Shown: piece by piece, positions 6,671-14,344 of the stretch
Layout: each line of letters starts with the position of its first letter
Position numbering within the stretch: position 1 is the stretch's first letter
Source: a virus
IMG/VR virus record: IMGVR_UViG_3300025430_000135
Span: 1-20,634 of that record
Length of the DNA: 20,634 nucleotides
Strand: one strand, 5' to 3'
Position numbers and translations under genes: made by a program
The notes under the pieces: model-generated
Told to the model about the DNA's origin: nothing
Database searches by the model: none
Seen by the model: the letters and a program-made list of their open reading frames with translations, nothing else

Positions 6671-7255
6671 TTAATTAAAATTAAAAGCAATACAAATTCG
6701 TTCATCATCGATTAAGTGTCTTGGAACACAATGTCTAACATAACTTCTGAATATGACAAGACTACCGGGACTTGGTATAAAATCGTGTGTCATCACATTC
6801 ATGTAGTTAGGTATAGTAGCTGCAACAGGACACATGTCTGGCTCTAACGGGCTTTCAAAAACTAAATTAGAAGATCCTTCAGGCACCGATACATAATAAA
6901 CAGCCGAAAATGTACTACTATGGTGATGATGAAAATCTTGGAAGTCGTATTTTTTCATAATATTAATCCAAGCTTCTGTGCATACATATTTCTTTTTGTT
7001 GCGTTCTACACCTAGTATTTTGGCAAAATTGTTTACATGTCCAGTAATGGTCTCTACAATTATTTTAAAATCCATATCTTTAGAAATGTCATGTGTGCCT
7101 AATGTATTGTATGTAGGACTAATCCACATCTCGCTTCCTGATTTAGTTGTCGATTGTATGGCTTTTATTTTAGATAACAAATCGGCATTTGTTTCTTCAA
7201 TTTCAGTTATTTTATCTGTATATATTGCTGTAGGAAATAATAATTCAACACCCAT
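6671..7255 (-). CDS. 2OG-Fe(II) oxygenase-like protein (first of two)
   Basis: 194 aa. It resembles the family of short putative 2-oxoglutarate/iron oxygenases (TIGR02466-like): AWINIMKKYDFQDFHHHHSS (95-114), a double-stranded beta-helix core with FSAVYYVSVPEG (116-127), then PSPGSLVIFRSYVRHCVPRH (161-180) and ERICIAFNFN. H109/H111 occupy the first metal position as HxH rather than the classic HxD. H175 is the likely distal ligand and R186 (in DERICIAF) the likely 2OG-binding Arg. The substrate is unknown. The start overlaps the zinc-finger gene stop by one base (TAATG), and the stop is 2 nt from the DnaE-like start. Confidence 0.75.
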   Translation of the reverse strand: MGVELLFPTAIYTDKITEIEETNADLLSKIKAIQSTTKSGSEMWISPTYNTLGTHDISKDMDFKIIVETITGHVNNFAKILGVERNKKKYVCTEAWINIMKKYDFQDFHHHHSSTFSAVYYVSVPEGSSNLVFESPLEPDMCPVAATIPNYMNVMTHDFIPSPGSLVIFRSYVRHCVPRHLIDDERICIAFNFN

Positions 7256-7950
7256 TATATATTACTCTCTTTAATAACTTCTTTTACAAACATTACATCT
7301 TCTGGTAATTTTTTAAATTTGCTAACCCAAAATTGTGGATCAATAATATTTTGTATATGTCCTAATTGATCATCGCTAAATTTTTGTAGCATAGCTTTTC
7401 CATTAGAACTGTTTAAGATTAACCAAGGACTAAGTTTTCCATCTTTGATATCATAGCATGCTCTACTTAGACTAGCATATAAAAAATAATGATTCCATTG
7501 TGCGTTATGATCATCTGCCCAATCCATCATCGTTTGGATCGATCTTTGTGTTGCGGTTTCGGCGGTTTCTCTTCTGATAAGGTCGAGTACGTATTGGGTG
7601 TAGAGTTCATCTCTACACCAGTGGTCGAGCTTGACTCCAGAGCGGACAACATAATCGATAAATTTTTCCGGGTAGAGAGGATTAACATTGCTGACAAAAC
7701 TGCCAAACTTAACAAAAGCATTATAGTAACTGCTTTTACAAAAATCTTCATATGTTTTTTCCTGTTTACTATTGGGTTGAACTATTTTATAGAATTTTTG
7801 AAATGTATCAAACGCAAGAACTACATGTTTTTCTTTTTGTGCTAGATGCCTGCGTTTTTGCTCACACACATGTACAAACAAAGTCTTTTCTTGCATAAAG
7901 CCTTTGCTACAATGTCCACAGGAATATGGTTGATTAACTAATGCCATCAT
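7255..7950 (-). CDS. Conserved phage protein with N-terminal C2HC zinc finger
   Basis: 231 aa. Residues 9-35 (YSCGHCSKGF...LFVHVCEQKRRH) form a zinc-finger-like unit with ligands C11, C14, H27 and C29, followed by a basic stretch. The rest (about 45-231) is a helical domain with many aromatic residues and no known catalytic motif, including EDFCKSSYYNAFVKFGSF, RSGVKLDHWCRDELY and SPWLILNSS. I recall homologues in T4-like cyanophages annotated only as hypothetical. The finger plus basic patch suggests nucleic-acid or protein binding in replication, repair or late transcription (inference from motif and neighbours). A start at either of two adjacent ATGs is possible; the first overlaps the upstream stop (ATGA). 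Confidence 0.75.
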   Translation of the reverse strand: MMALVNQPYSCGHCSKGFMQEKTLFVHVCEQKRRHLAQKEKHVVLAFDTFQKFYKIVQPNSKQEKTYEDFCKSSYYNAFVKFGSFVSNVNPLYPEKFIDYVVRSGVKLDHWCRDELYTQYVLDLIRRETAETATQRSIQTMMDWADDHNAQWNHYFLYASLSRACYDIKDGKLSPWLILNSSNGKAMLQKFSDDQLGHIQNIIDPQFWVSKFKKLPEDVMFVKEVIKESNI

Positions 7951-8426
7951 TTTAATTTTTTAGCTATGGTTGCTTCGTCCATTCCGTATTTTCTTGCTAG
8001 CTCTTTCATTTCTTTGTCTGTAGTTATTTCAGCCAATAACTCTAACTCATCTCGTTTACGATTAGGATAAATTTCTTCTAAAAATTTATATCTCTTACCG
8101 CCAGTACCTGTTTTTTTCTTAGGCCCTATCCAATTATGGTAAAATGTTTTTTCGCCATTATAACTACACATACACAATAACAACCATAATAATTTAGGAT
8201 GTTTTTGTAAATCATTCCAATTTTTATTAAAGTATTCGTTTACAGTTAATACAAAATGTTCCTGTATTTCTCTTTTTTGATCTTGAGCACTACTAAGATA
8301 CCTGTTTAAAATAAAGAATTCACTTTTTAGACTTTTTTGTTGTTCGACAGTCATTTCGTCCCATGCCGCGCGAACATTCATGTCTACAAATGCTATCTTT
8401 TCTTTTAATTCGATCTTATCACTCAT
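7947..8426 (-). CDS. Conserved phage protein, possibly clamp-loader small subunit (gp62)-like
   Basis: 159 aa, helical and charged. Visible blocks are FFILNRYLSSAQD (37-49), VNEYFNKNWNDL (63-74), HPKLLWLLLCM (77-87), a Lys/Gly-rich turn (IGPKKKTGTGGKRY) and a C-terminal helix-turn-helix-like ELARKYGMDEATIAKKL. The F-x-x-NR-x-LS block and the YG-x-x-x-x-x-A ending are loosely reminiscent of gp62 of T4-like aquatic phages, but order and spacing differ and I would not assign it. The gene overlaps both neighbours (8 nt with the 95-aa gene, ATGA with the zinc-finger gene), so all are probably made in set proportions. Confidence 0.65.
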   Translation of the reverse strand: MSDKIELKEKIAFVDMNVRAAWDEMTVEQQKSLKSEFFILNRYLSSAQDQKREIQEHFVLTVNEYFNKNWNDLQKHPKLLWLLLCMCSYNGEKTFYHNWIGPKKKTGTGGKRYKFLEEIYPNRKRDELELLAEITTDKEMKELARKYGMDEATIAKKLK

Positions 8427-8706
8427 ATTTTTCTTGACTTAGTTTATATAATATTTTAACACGATCTATAGCTTTTTGCAAGGCAGGATTGCTCTTTCCT
8501 GCTAGACGAATTTTAATCCATTCATTATGATCAGCTAATTCTTTATTGCCGATTTCCTTACGCACATCAAATCGTTTCGATTCTTCGGGATCGTAATCCC
8601 ATCCAATTGCTTTTCTAGTACTAGGGTCTGCACCAAATTCGCGAGCATACGTAACAGTACCGTTGCGCTCATAAATGTAGTTTACGCCTGGTTTAAGATT
8701 ACCCAC
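8419..8706 (-). CDS. Conserved 95-aa phage protein
   Basis: 95 aa starting from a GTG at 8706, with a good ribosome site (GAGGAA, about 8 nt upstream) placed inside the end of the oxygenase gene. The body reads NLKPGVNYIYERNGTVTYAR early and SNPALQKAIDRVKILYKLSQ at the end: a small beta unit then a helix. Proteins with this PGVxYIYER...NPALQxAxxRVxxxYxLS layout are common in T4-like aquatic phages (from memory) without known function. It overlaps the oxygenase stop by 8 nt and the next start by 8 nt. Confidence 0.75.
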   Translation of the reverse strand: MGNLKPGVNYIYERNGTVTYAREFGADPSTRKAIGWDYDPEESKRFDVRKEIGNKELADHNEWIKIRLAGKSNPALQKAIDRVKILYKLSQEKYE

Positions 8707-9337
8707 GGAACAATTCCTCTTTTGGAATTAATCTAGCATCGAACGCTAACACTGTCCGAGTACCATTGCCTTTCCAAGGATACACAGTATGTGGAATATG
8801 GCTTGGGAATACTAAAACTGTGCCCGGTGTAGGATCGTATTTCCATGTATCAGTCATGACAAACCTGTTTACATCTTTAGTTACAGGTAATCTAAATAAA
8901 ATTTGTGCATCACTCGGTTGACTGTTATCTACTAATTCTGGTGCACTGATGTATACATTCCCGCTGATATTTCCAGCAGGATGGCTATGCATTTCTTGGT
9001 AATCTCCAGGATATTGTCTAATAGTCCAAATACTAGTAACAACAATATCGCACAACTTAAGATCTTCTGCGCCGGATTGTTGAGTTACAATTTCCATATA
9101 ACCTTGACAAATACCTTTAATGTATTTGATTAACCATGTCACATCAACATCTTTATCATTAGGGAAAATTTGTACCTGATGTCCACCTCTAACACTAATA
9201 GTCGGATCTCCCGCATCATTGGCGCCATCTTGCAAGTGCATTGCATCTACTAGTGTATACATTTTACTATATTCCTGCGGAGGAACATTATCTATACAAA
9301 TTATAGTAGGTTGAAAATATGCTATCTTTAATGTCAT
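8699..9337 (-). CDS. 2OG-Fe(II) oxygenase-like protein (second of two)
   Basis: 212 aa, another member of the short putative 2OG-Fe(II) oxygenase family. Motifs are WTIRQYPGDYQEMHSHPAGN (104-123) with H117 and H119, strand SGNVYISAPE, then TPGTVLVFPSHIPHTVYPW (170-188) with distal H183, and GTRTVLAFDAR with R194 as likely 2OG ligand. The GxLxxFPSxxxHxVxP run is typical of TIGR02466-type proteins (family knowledge). It shows the same HxH arrangement as the other copy but is otherwise only distantly alike, so it is probably not a recent duplicate. It overlaps the upstream gene by ATGA. The substrate is unknown. Confidence 0.8.
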   Translation of the reverse strand: MTLKIAYFQPTIICIDNVPPQEYSKMYTLVDAMHLQDGANDAGDPTISVRGGHQVQIFPNDKDVDVTWLIKYIKGICQGYMEIVTQQSGAEDLKLCDIVVTSIWTIRQYPGDYQEMHSHPAGNISGNVYISAPELVDNSQPSDAQILFRLPVTKDVNRFVMTDTWKYDPTPGTVLVFPSHIPHTVYPWKGNGTRTVLAFDARLIPKEELFRG

Positions 9338-9840
9338 AATAGTTTATCCAATTGAATTAATTCGCTTTGTCGTGATATTTCTTTAACAAAATAAACACAA
9401 TCTGGTTTTGACCCGGTACTTGTAGGAGTAGCTAGTAGTTGTCCATTCTTCATTTTAGGAAAATACCATTTTACATCGTTATAAAAGTTAAGTATTTTAA
9501 TAGGTTTAAATTCGATTCTAAAACTACTTAATGGATTAAAACATAGTGCTTCAAATCCTCGATCATTTAAGCTAGTTAACGGTAATACTTCGATATCACA
9601 ACTACTTGAACTATCTCCGACCGCTATGCTCCAATCTATCGGCATAGTAACTTCATTATCTCCAATTTGCAATACAATTGCTGGAGCATTAAAACTTTCT
9701 AAAAATATTAACGGCATAAAAAAGAAATCAGGCGAATTGGGATCACTGTTATCTAATACCGCAAAACGTGTATTTTCGTCTACCTCCTCGGGTAAATTGT
9801 TCAACGAAAACATTTCGTTATCTAATGTTAGTATCTGCAT
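9334..9840 (-). CDS. Conserved phage protein of unknown function next to UvsW
   Basis: 168 aa, strand-rich, no Cys cluster or catalytic motif. Distinct blocks are VLDNSDPNSPDFFFMPLIFL (28-47), MPIDWSIAVGD (66-76), LPLTSLNDRGFEALCFNPLS (86-105) and KWYFPKMKNGQLLATP (124-139), ending VYFVKEISRQSELIQLDKL. I recall this pattern as a conserved hypothetical in T4-like cyanophages, where it also sits beside replication genes. A ribosome site (AAGGAA) lies 6 nt after the UvsW stop and about 5 nt before the ATG. The stop overlaps the oxygenase start. Confidence 0.75.
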   Translation of the reverse strand: MQILTLDNEMFSLNNLPEEVDENTRFAVLDNSDPNSPDFFFMPLIFLESFNAPAIVLQIGDNEVTMPIDWSIAVGDSSSSCDIEVLPLTSLNDRGFEALCFNPLSSFRIEFKPIKILNFYNDVKWYFPKMKNGQLLATPTSTGSKPDCVYFVKEISRQSELIQLDKLL

Positions 9841-9846
9841 AGTTCC

Positions 9847-11313
9847 TTATTTTTGCCAATCCACTTTATCTAAAGTAAATGGATACTTGGCTTCCTTGTA
9901 AAATTTCTTTCTTTCTGTAAGATGGCGCTTTGCCCACTTACAAGTACTGGTTAGATCCCAGATTTGTACAAAATCCTTATCTTCTGCCTTACGGATGCCT
10001 CTGCCTATACTTTGTATAACTCTAACAAATGATTTTCCTGGTTCTAATAAAATCAAATTAAAAATACGGGGAATATTAATTCCAACCGCAGCAACACCGA
10101 ATGTTGCAACAATTACTTTATTATCGCTTGTTTTAATTTCATCATATTCTTCTTTTCTATCAGTAGTTTTGACCGCCCCTGATATAAAAACTGAATCTGG
10201 TATTTCATTTACTAAAAATTTGCCTGAATCTATTCTATTAACTAGAACTAATGTGTTGCCTGATTGTGATATTTTTTTAATTAAATTGCTGATATATATC
10301 ATCCTGTTTTCTTCAGTAACAAGATATTTTAATTCTTCTTGATATGTCTTAAACTCTGGTAAATCTATCATCTGTACTACATTAACATGGCATGCTGATA
10401 GCACACCCATTTCTTGCAATTCGTGAGCTTTAATTCCACCAACAACTGGCCCAAGACTGGCAAAAATAGGTTCTGCTTCAAAGTCTCCTTTAGGAACTGT
10501 TCCAGTTAATCCCCAACGTATAGGTGCATTACATAGATTTTGTGTAAGTAAATTTTTGAGTACATCTGCTTTTGCCATATGAACTTCGTCTACTATCACC
10601 GTTCTAACACCATCTAAAAATTCAGCTAACGATACAATATCATACTCGTGATTTTTACTTTTTTTATCTAAAATATTAAGACTTTGCCAAGTGCAGATTG
10701 TATGTGTTTTGTTTAGATCTTTTCTGTCCCCGTAGTATACACCTACATCTAGTCCTACGTTGATGAAATCTTCTTCTGTTTGTTCAACAAGACTTTTATT
10801 AGGAACAATCGTAATAGTTCTTCCATATTTTTCAGCACAATGACTTAGTGTTGCTGTAGTAATTGTTTTGCCTGCGCCTGTTGCAATTTCTTGAAGACTT
10901 TGTGTATTTTCGAAAAATCTATTAATTGCTTCGACTTGATAATCACGCAACATAATAGGTTTGCCTTCTTGTTGATGACCTTTTGGCCATACTTTACCTT
11001 GATCGGCCCAGTATGTTTCTGTTACTGGTTCAAACGATATTTTTTTAGTAGTACGCAAATCTTCTAATTCATCGATGTCTATATCCATGTCGGATAATAC
11101 CGCAAGTACTCTTTCTAATTGACTCAAGTAACCGTTACCCCCAAGTCCAAACATGCTAACTTTGCCGTCCCAACGACCTAATTTATAAGCTGGGCGATAG
11201 CGTGCCGTTGGATCTACATATTTGAATGTATTTGCTAATTTCTTTCGAGCTTCCAACGGTAAGCCTTCAAGTTTGATATTTACTTCGTCTCTAATTACTA
11301 ATTTTACAGTCAT
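9847..11313 (-). CDS. uvsW: UvsW superfamily 2 helicase
   Basis: 488 aa, equal to or slightly shorter than T4 UvsW (503 aa). UvsW unwinds branched DNA and R-loops and drives the switch from origin- to recombination-dependent replication. A small N-terminal domain (1-100) is followed by the Q-motif-like LRDYQVEAI (122-130), Walker A ATGAGKT (144-150), DEVH (242-245), motif III GLTGT (268-272), motif V ATFGVAAVGINIP (403-415) and motif VI QSIGRGIRK (434-442). All helicase motifs appear intact. Start and upstream stop overlap (ATGA), so translation is probably coupled to the unknown 396-aa gene before it. Confidence 0.93.
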   Translation of the reverse strand: MTVKLVIRDEVNIKLEGLPLEARKKLANTFKYVDPTARYRPAYKLGRWDGKVSMFGLGGNGYLSQLERVLAVLSDMDIDIDELEDLRTTKKISFEPVTETYWADQGKVWPKGHQQEGKPIMLRDYQVEAINRFFENTQSLQEIATGAGKTITTATLSHCAEKYGRTITIVPNKSLVEQTEEDFINVGLDVGVYYGDRKDLNKTHTICTWQSLNILDKKSKNHEYDIVSLAEFLDGVRTVIVDEVHMAKADVLKNLLTQNLCNAPIRWGLTGTVPKGDFEAEPIFASLGPVVGGIKAHELQEMGVLSACHVNVVQMIDLPEFKTYQEELKYLVTEENRMIYISNLIKKISQSGNTLVLVNRIDSGKFLVNEIPDSVFISGAVKTTDRKEEYDEIKTSDNKVIVATFGVAAVGINIPRIFNLILLEPGKSFVRVIQSIGRGIRKAEDKDFVQIWDLTSTCKWAKRHLTERKKFYKEAKYPFTLDKVDWQK

Positions 11314-12500
11314 ATTTTTATTCTAAGATCCATAGTAACTGGCTCGTCTGCCCACTCGACTATTAAATCGCAACAGTTAGAGTATACACTAGTTTTGCCG
11401 TGACGTAAACCCATTTTAGTATCCAAAGCAAGTACGCTCATCGGCTTCCATGCATTAGTTAAGAAAAATTTCGGTAATTTCCCGCTCATTACAACAGCTA
11501 CTTGTGTGTCGTCATCTAGTCTGTAATTATATTCTTTTTCTTTGATTAACTGATTAAAATGTTTTCCAGTCTCGTCATTGGGTAATCTAAAATATACACC
11601 AATTCGATCAAAAATTCCATTATTTTCCAGGGCTTCTGATAAAATTTGTAAATTTTCAAAATACTTGTTATTCACATAAGTGTCAAATACAACCAATAAT
11701 GGTAATCTACGTAAATTGACCAAAGACTCTATGGTATCTGAAATTGAATGAGTTTTTTTGTCCACATATACTCTGGTTTTTGACCGGTTAGCAATGTACT
11801 CTGTTAAATTTTCACCTGGATTTTTTGCATTTTCGACCAAGTACTGGTATCGCATACTTCGGTCATTGATGATATTTTGATCAATCGATGTTGACAGCCC
11901 TAAGTCATCGGTAATAGCTTTTTGAAAATTTTTATGTTCAATGTCGGTGATTAAAAATTGGTCAAAAATTTCGGTTTTCGACCATGATTTTATGGTTTTA
12001 TAGTAGTCTGTAATAGCTTCGTCAATTTCAAACTCAAACGGACTGAGAGCTTCATATAGAGCAACGATATTTTTTTCAGTCAGCTCGCATTGCCAATTTT
12101 TAGTGTTTACGTGCGAAGTAAGCCCATCTGTAGTTTTTGTCAAATTTGTCAAAATTTGACGAATTTCTTGAGAAAATGACATTTCTATAAAAAGTATGGA
12201 TTCTTGCTCTTCGTTCTTTTTAATATAAAGTTTTTTAATTTGTTCTATGTGTCTAAAAGGTTTAGACCAAGAAATATCAGATAATGTGGTTTTAATTTCT
12301 TCTGAAAAATTCTTGATTTTTTCAGAATTTTCTCGAAGAATTTTGACTAGCAATCGACTTTGATTTTCTGTGATAAAAATATGCGAATTTACAGAAGATG
12401 CAAGGCTACGTAACACTTTGCAATCTCGACCAGATATTTGGTCTTCAATGGCAGGGTTAGTTGCATTAGAAATTTTAATTAATAAGTTATCTACAGTCAT
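11310..12500 (-). CDS. Unrecognised 396-aa protein heading the UvsW operon
   Basis: 396 aa from the ATG at 12500 (MTVDNLLIKIS). A GTG 18 nt upstream is also in frame but falls inside the promoter. The N-terminal 260 residues are helical, Lys/Asn/Glu-rich and without known motifs. From about 265 an alternating alpha/beta part starts (LPLLVVFDTYVNN, IGVYFRLPNDETG, TQVAVVMSGKLPKFFLTNAW, VLALDTKMG), looking like a Rossmann/RecA-like core with no P-loop. The C-terminus has HGKTSVYSNCCDLIVEW. It could be a UvsW partner or a degenerate ATPase; I cannot name a family. Its own promoter (12510-12538) and coupling to UvsW suggest early expression and a DNA-metabolism role. Confidence 0.7.
   Translation of the reverse strand: MTVDNLLIKISNATNPAIEDQISGRDCKVLRSLASSVNSHIFITENQSRLLVKILRENSEKIKNFSEEIKTTLSDISWSKPFRHIEQIKKLYIKKNEEQESILFIEMSFSQEIRQILTNLTKTTDGLTSHVNTKNWQCELTEKNIVALYEALSPFEFEIDEAITDYYKTIKSWSKTEIFDQFLITDIEHKNFQKAITDDLGLSTSIDQNIINDRSMRYQYLVENAKNPGENLTEYIANRSKTRVYVDKKTHSISDTIESLVNLRRLPLLVVFDTYVNNKYFENLQILSEALENNGIFDRIGVYFRLPNDETGKHFNQLIKEKEYNYRLDDDTQVAVVMSGKLPKFFLTNAWKPMSVLALDTKMGLRHGKTSVYSNCCDLIVEWADEPVTMDLRIKI
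12139..12160. repeat. 22-bp perfect inverted repeat inside the 396-aa gene
   Basis: GTCAAATTT (12139-12147) and AAATTTGAC (12152-12160) are perfect inverted arms around a 4-base centre. They could fold as a hairpin in the message or be bound as a dyad. It lies in coding sequence for LTNLTKTT-type residues, so chance is possible in this AT-rich gene. Confidence 0.5.
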
Positions 12501-12509
12501 AATAAAGTA

Positions 12510-12538
12510 AGTGTACACTAACGATTGTTAAAGGTCAA
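12510..12538 (-). promoter_or_regulatory. Sigma70-type promoter of the 396-aa gene / UvsW operon
   Basis: Minus strand: TTGACC (12538-12533, 5/6), 17-nt spacer, TACACT (12515-12510, 4/6). It sits between the terminator at 12546-12581 and the ATG at 12500, exactly where a new transcription unit should begin. The expected start (about 12503) leaves almost no leader. Confidence 0.6.
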
Positions 12539-12545
12539 CCAATTA

Positions 12546-12581
12546 GAAAAAAATAGGCCTCAATATTATTTAAGGCCTATT
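12546..12581 (-). terminator. Rho-independent terminator after uvsY
   Basis: Inverted arms AATAGGCCT (12552-12560) and AGGCCTATT (12573-12581) form a 9-bp stem with a 12-base loop. On the minus strand the stem is followed by a run of seven T (12552-12546). It ends the gp32-UvsY unit just before the promoter of the next operon. Confidence 0.85.
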
Positions 12582-12603
12582 GTGTACCTTTTGGGCAAAT
12601 TGA

Positions 12604-13059
12604 TTATAAAGTTGCATCTTCCATACCAGCAACACGTAGCTTCACAATATTTGTGATTTGCCATTGTTTCTGATCAAGTGCTTTAGTAATACCTAACCAC
12701 TTATTACGTAGTAAAGCAAATTCGTTGATAATTTTTTCAAAGTCAACAACATCTGCTTCACCTTCTACATAACGATGGCAATCTTGACTACTTAAGGCAC
12801 GTTGATAGTTTTCCAAGTATTTACGAAAATGTTGACTCTTAAGACGTCTTAATTCAATGTTAAGGTATTCTAAAATTGCTTCAATTTCTTGTAATTGACC
12901 GAATCTATGCTCGACAATGCCTGGCATCGATGCCGCGGCACGTTCAACATTTCCAACAATCTTACATTCTTTAGCTGCATCAATTAACTGATCGTTAAAG
13001 TAATCAACGGCATCTGGAATTTTAGAAATATCTTTACTAACTTCAGAATACCAACCCAT
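12604..13059 (-). CDS. uvsY: UvsY recombination mediator
   Basis: 151 aa, slightly longer than T4 UvsY (137 aa). UvsY displaces gp32 from ssDNA and loads UvsX. The protein is helical with the family's layout: an N-terminal helix pair, RRLKSQHFRKYLENYQRAL (71-89), EGEADVVDFEKIINEFALLR and the conserved end WLGITKALDQKQWQITNIVK followed by LRVAGMEDATL. It starts within the stop of the 79-aa gene (TAATG) behind GGAG, in the order UvsX - small protein - UvsY. A strong terminator follows, so it is the last gene of the recombination unit. Confidence 0.88.
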   Translation of the reverse strand: MGWYSEVSKDISKIPDAVDYFNDQLIDAAKECKIVGNVERAAASMPGIVEHRFGQLQEIEAILEYLNIELRRLKSQHFRKYLENYQRALSSQDCHRYVEGEADVVDFEKIINEFALLRNKWLGITKALDQKQWQITNIVKLRVAGMEDATL

Positions 13060-13298
13060 TAAAACTCCAATTCGCCGTAATCTTCGTCATCTTCGATATC
13101 TTCGTCATCATTGAGATAATATCCGATTGCTTGATCAAGTGTTTCGTCTACACCTAATGCTTCTTTAAAAACTTTATCCGGTACACCGAAATCTGCCAAT
13201 AGATCAACATAGCGTTCTGCTACTGTTTCTAATTGTTTTTTATCAATATACTCAACAAAGTTTAGCCAAATATCGCCCACTTGTGTTTCATTCAACAT
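13059..13298 (-). CDS. 79-aa acidic protein between UvsX and UvsY
   Basis: 79 aa; a helical part (LNFVEYIDKKQLETVAERYV) followed by a very acidic tail (DDEDIEDDEDYGELEF). The start overlaps the UvsX stop by 11 nt and has GGAG upstream; the stop overlaps the UvsY start by one base. Such a gene in this position is familiar from T4-like aquatic phages but has no known function. The acidic tail resembles DNA-mimic or gp32-tail-like segments that bind recombination proteins (inference). Confidence 0.75.
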   Translation of the reverse strand: MLNETQVGDIWLNFVEYIDKKQLETVAERYVDLLADFGVPDKVFKEALGVDETLDQAIGYYLNDDEDIEDDEDYGELEF

Positions 13299-14343
13299 TC
13301 TCTTCTATCTCCTCTGGAATGGTAGTTGGTTTAATTTTTAAATGATAATTTGCCATTACCATATCTAATTTATCATCTTTCCATTCTTTTCGGTACAATA
13401 AGGTTTCTTCTCCAGTAGTTGGATCAACATATTTTAAACGATTACCTTGTTGTACAAGAAGTCCTTGCTTTTCAAGCATATCAACCATACCGCTATAAGG
13501 ATTCATTCCAGTTTCATATGGAATTTTAATTTGCACTGACTCGAACGGTTTAGCATAACGTGTTTTCATAATTTTGCATGCTGCACGAATACCATTTACC
13601 TCGCTAGTTTTGTTGCCGTCTTCGTCTTCTTTCAACTTTAACTTCTTCATAGCAACCACGATAGAACTTGCATAAACGAATCCTTGACCGCCTGAAATTT
13701 TGTCATCTGGATCAAACATATCTTGGCTTGCGTATGTATGATTAGTACATACCATACCAACATTATAATTACCAAACATGTTTACACAGTTACGAACAAG
13801 TGCTGTAAGTGCTTTAGGTTTACGACCCATATCACCTTTAAGGTCACCTGCTTCAAATTGATTAATGTCAGTAGGAGTAAGTAACATACCCAAGCTGTCT
13901 ATGACAAACAGGACTTTTGGTCGTTCAGTCATTTCTTTATATTCTTTCATAAACTCATGAATAGTTTTAGCCACATCATCGATCATGGCCATGTTGAGTT
14001 TAAGAAGTTTATCTTCGCTAGTATCCACACCTAAATCGTGTAACCACTTTTCATCTAACGCATTTTCTGTATCAACTAAGATAACATAAATGCCTTGAGC
14101 TTGTGCATTACGTACTAGATTACCCGAACAGATAAAACTTTTACCTGCACCGCTTTCGCCGGCAAACACAGTTACTTTACCTAGTGGGACTCCTTTATGG
14201 AAGTCGCCACTAATTAAATAATTAAGTGTGTAGTTGCCTGTACTAACCCAATCTGTAGGATCATTGAATCCTACTCCAAGTCCGTCAATTGACTTGGTCA
14301 AAGTTTTTCTAAACTTTGATAAATCAAACGCTTTAGTTGCCAT
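13288..14343 (-). CDS. uvsX: UvsX RecA-like recombinase
   Basis: 351 aa, shorter than T4 UvsX (391 aa). It forms filaments on ssDNA for strand exchange and recombination-dependent replication, with UvsY as loader and gp32 as competitor. Motifs: Walker A GESGAGKS (62-69), the catalytic-Glu strand VDTENALD (90-97), Walker B VLFVIDS (144-150), an L1-like region up to MGRKPKALT, and L2 around KISGGQGFVYAS (215-226). The C-terminus ends in an acidic stretch (EEIEENVE). The ATG is 1 nt after the stop of the 63-aa gene. All catalytic residues expected for activity are present. Confidence 0.95.
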   Translation of the reverse strand: MATKAFDLSKFRKTLTKSIDGLGVGFNDPTDWVSTGNYTLNYLISGDFHKGVPLGKVTVFAGESGAGKSFICSGNLVRNAQAQGIYVILVDTENALDEKWLHDLGVDTSEDKLLKLNMAMIDDVAKTIHEFMKEYKEMTERPKVLFVIDSLGMLLTPTDINQFEAGDLKGDMGRKPKALTALVRNCVNMFGNYNVGMVCTNHTYASQDMFDPDDKISGGQGFVYASSIVVAMKKLKLKEDEDGNKTSEVNGIRAACKIMKTRYAKPFESVQIKIPYETGMNPYSGMVDMLEKQGLLVQQGNRLKYVDPTTGEETLLYRKEWKDDKLDMVMANYHLKIKPTTIPEEIEENVE

Positions 14344-14344
14344 A

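Noticed and set aside
8083-8090. TATAAATT on the minus strand
   Set aside because: It is in the middle of the 159-aa coding region, well before the next gene start; a chance match is likely.
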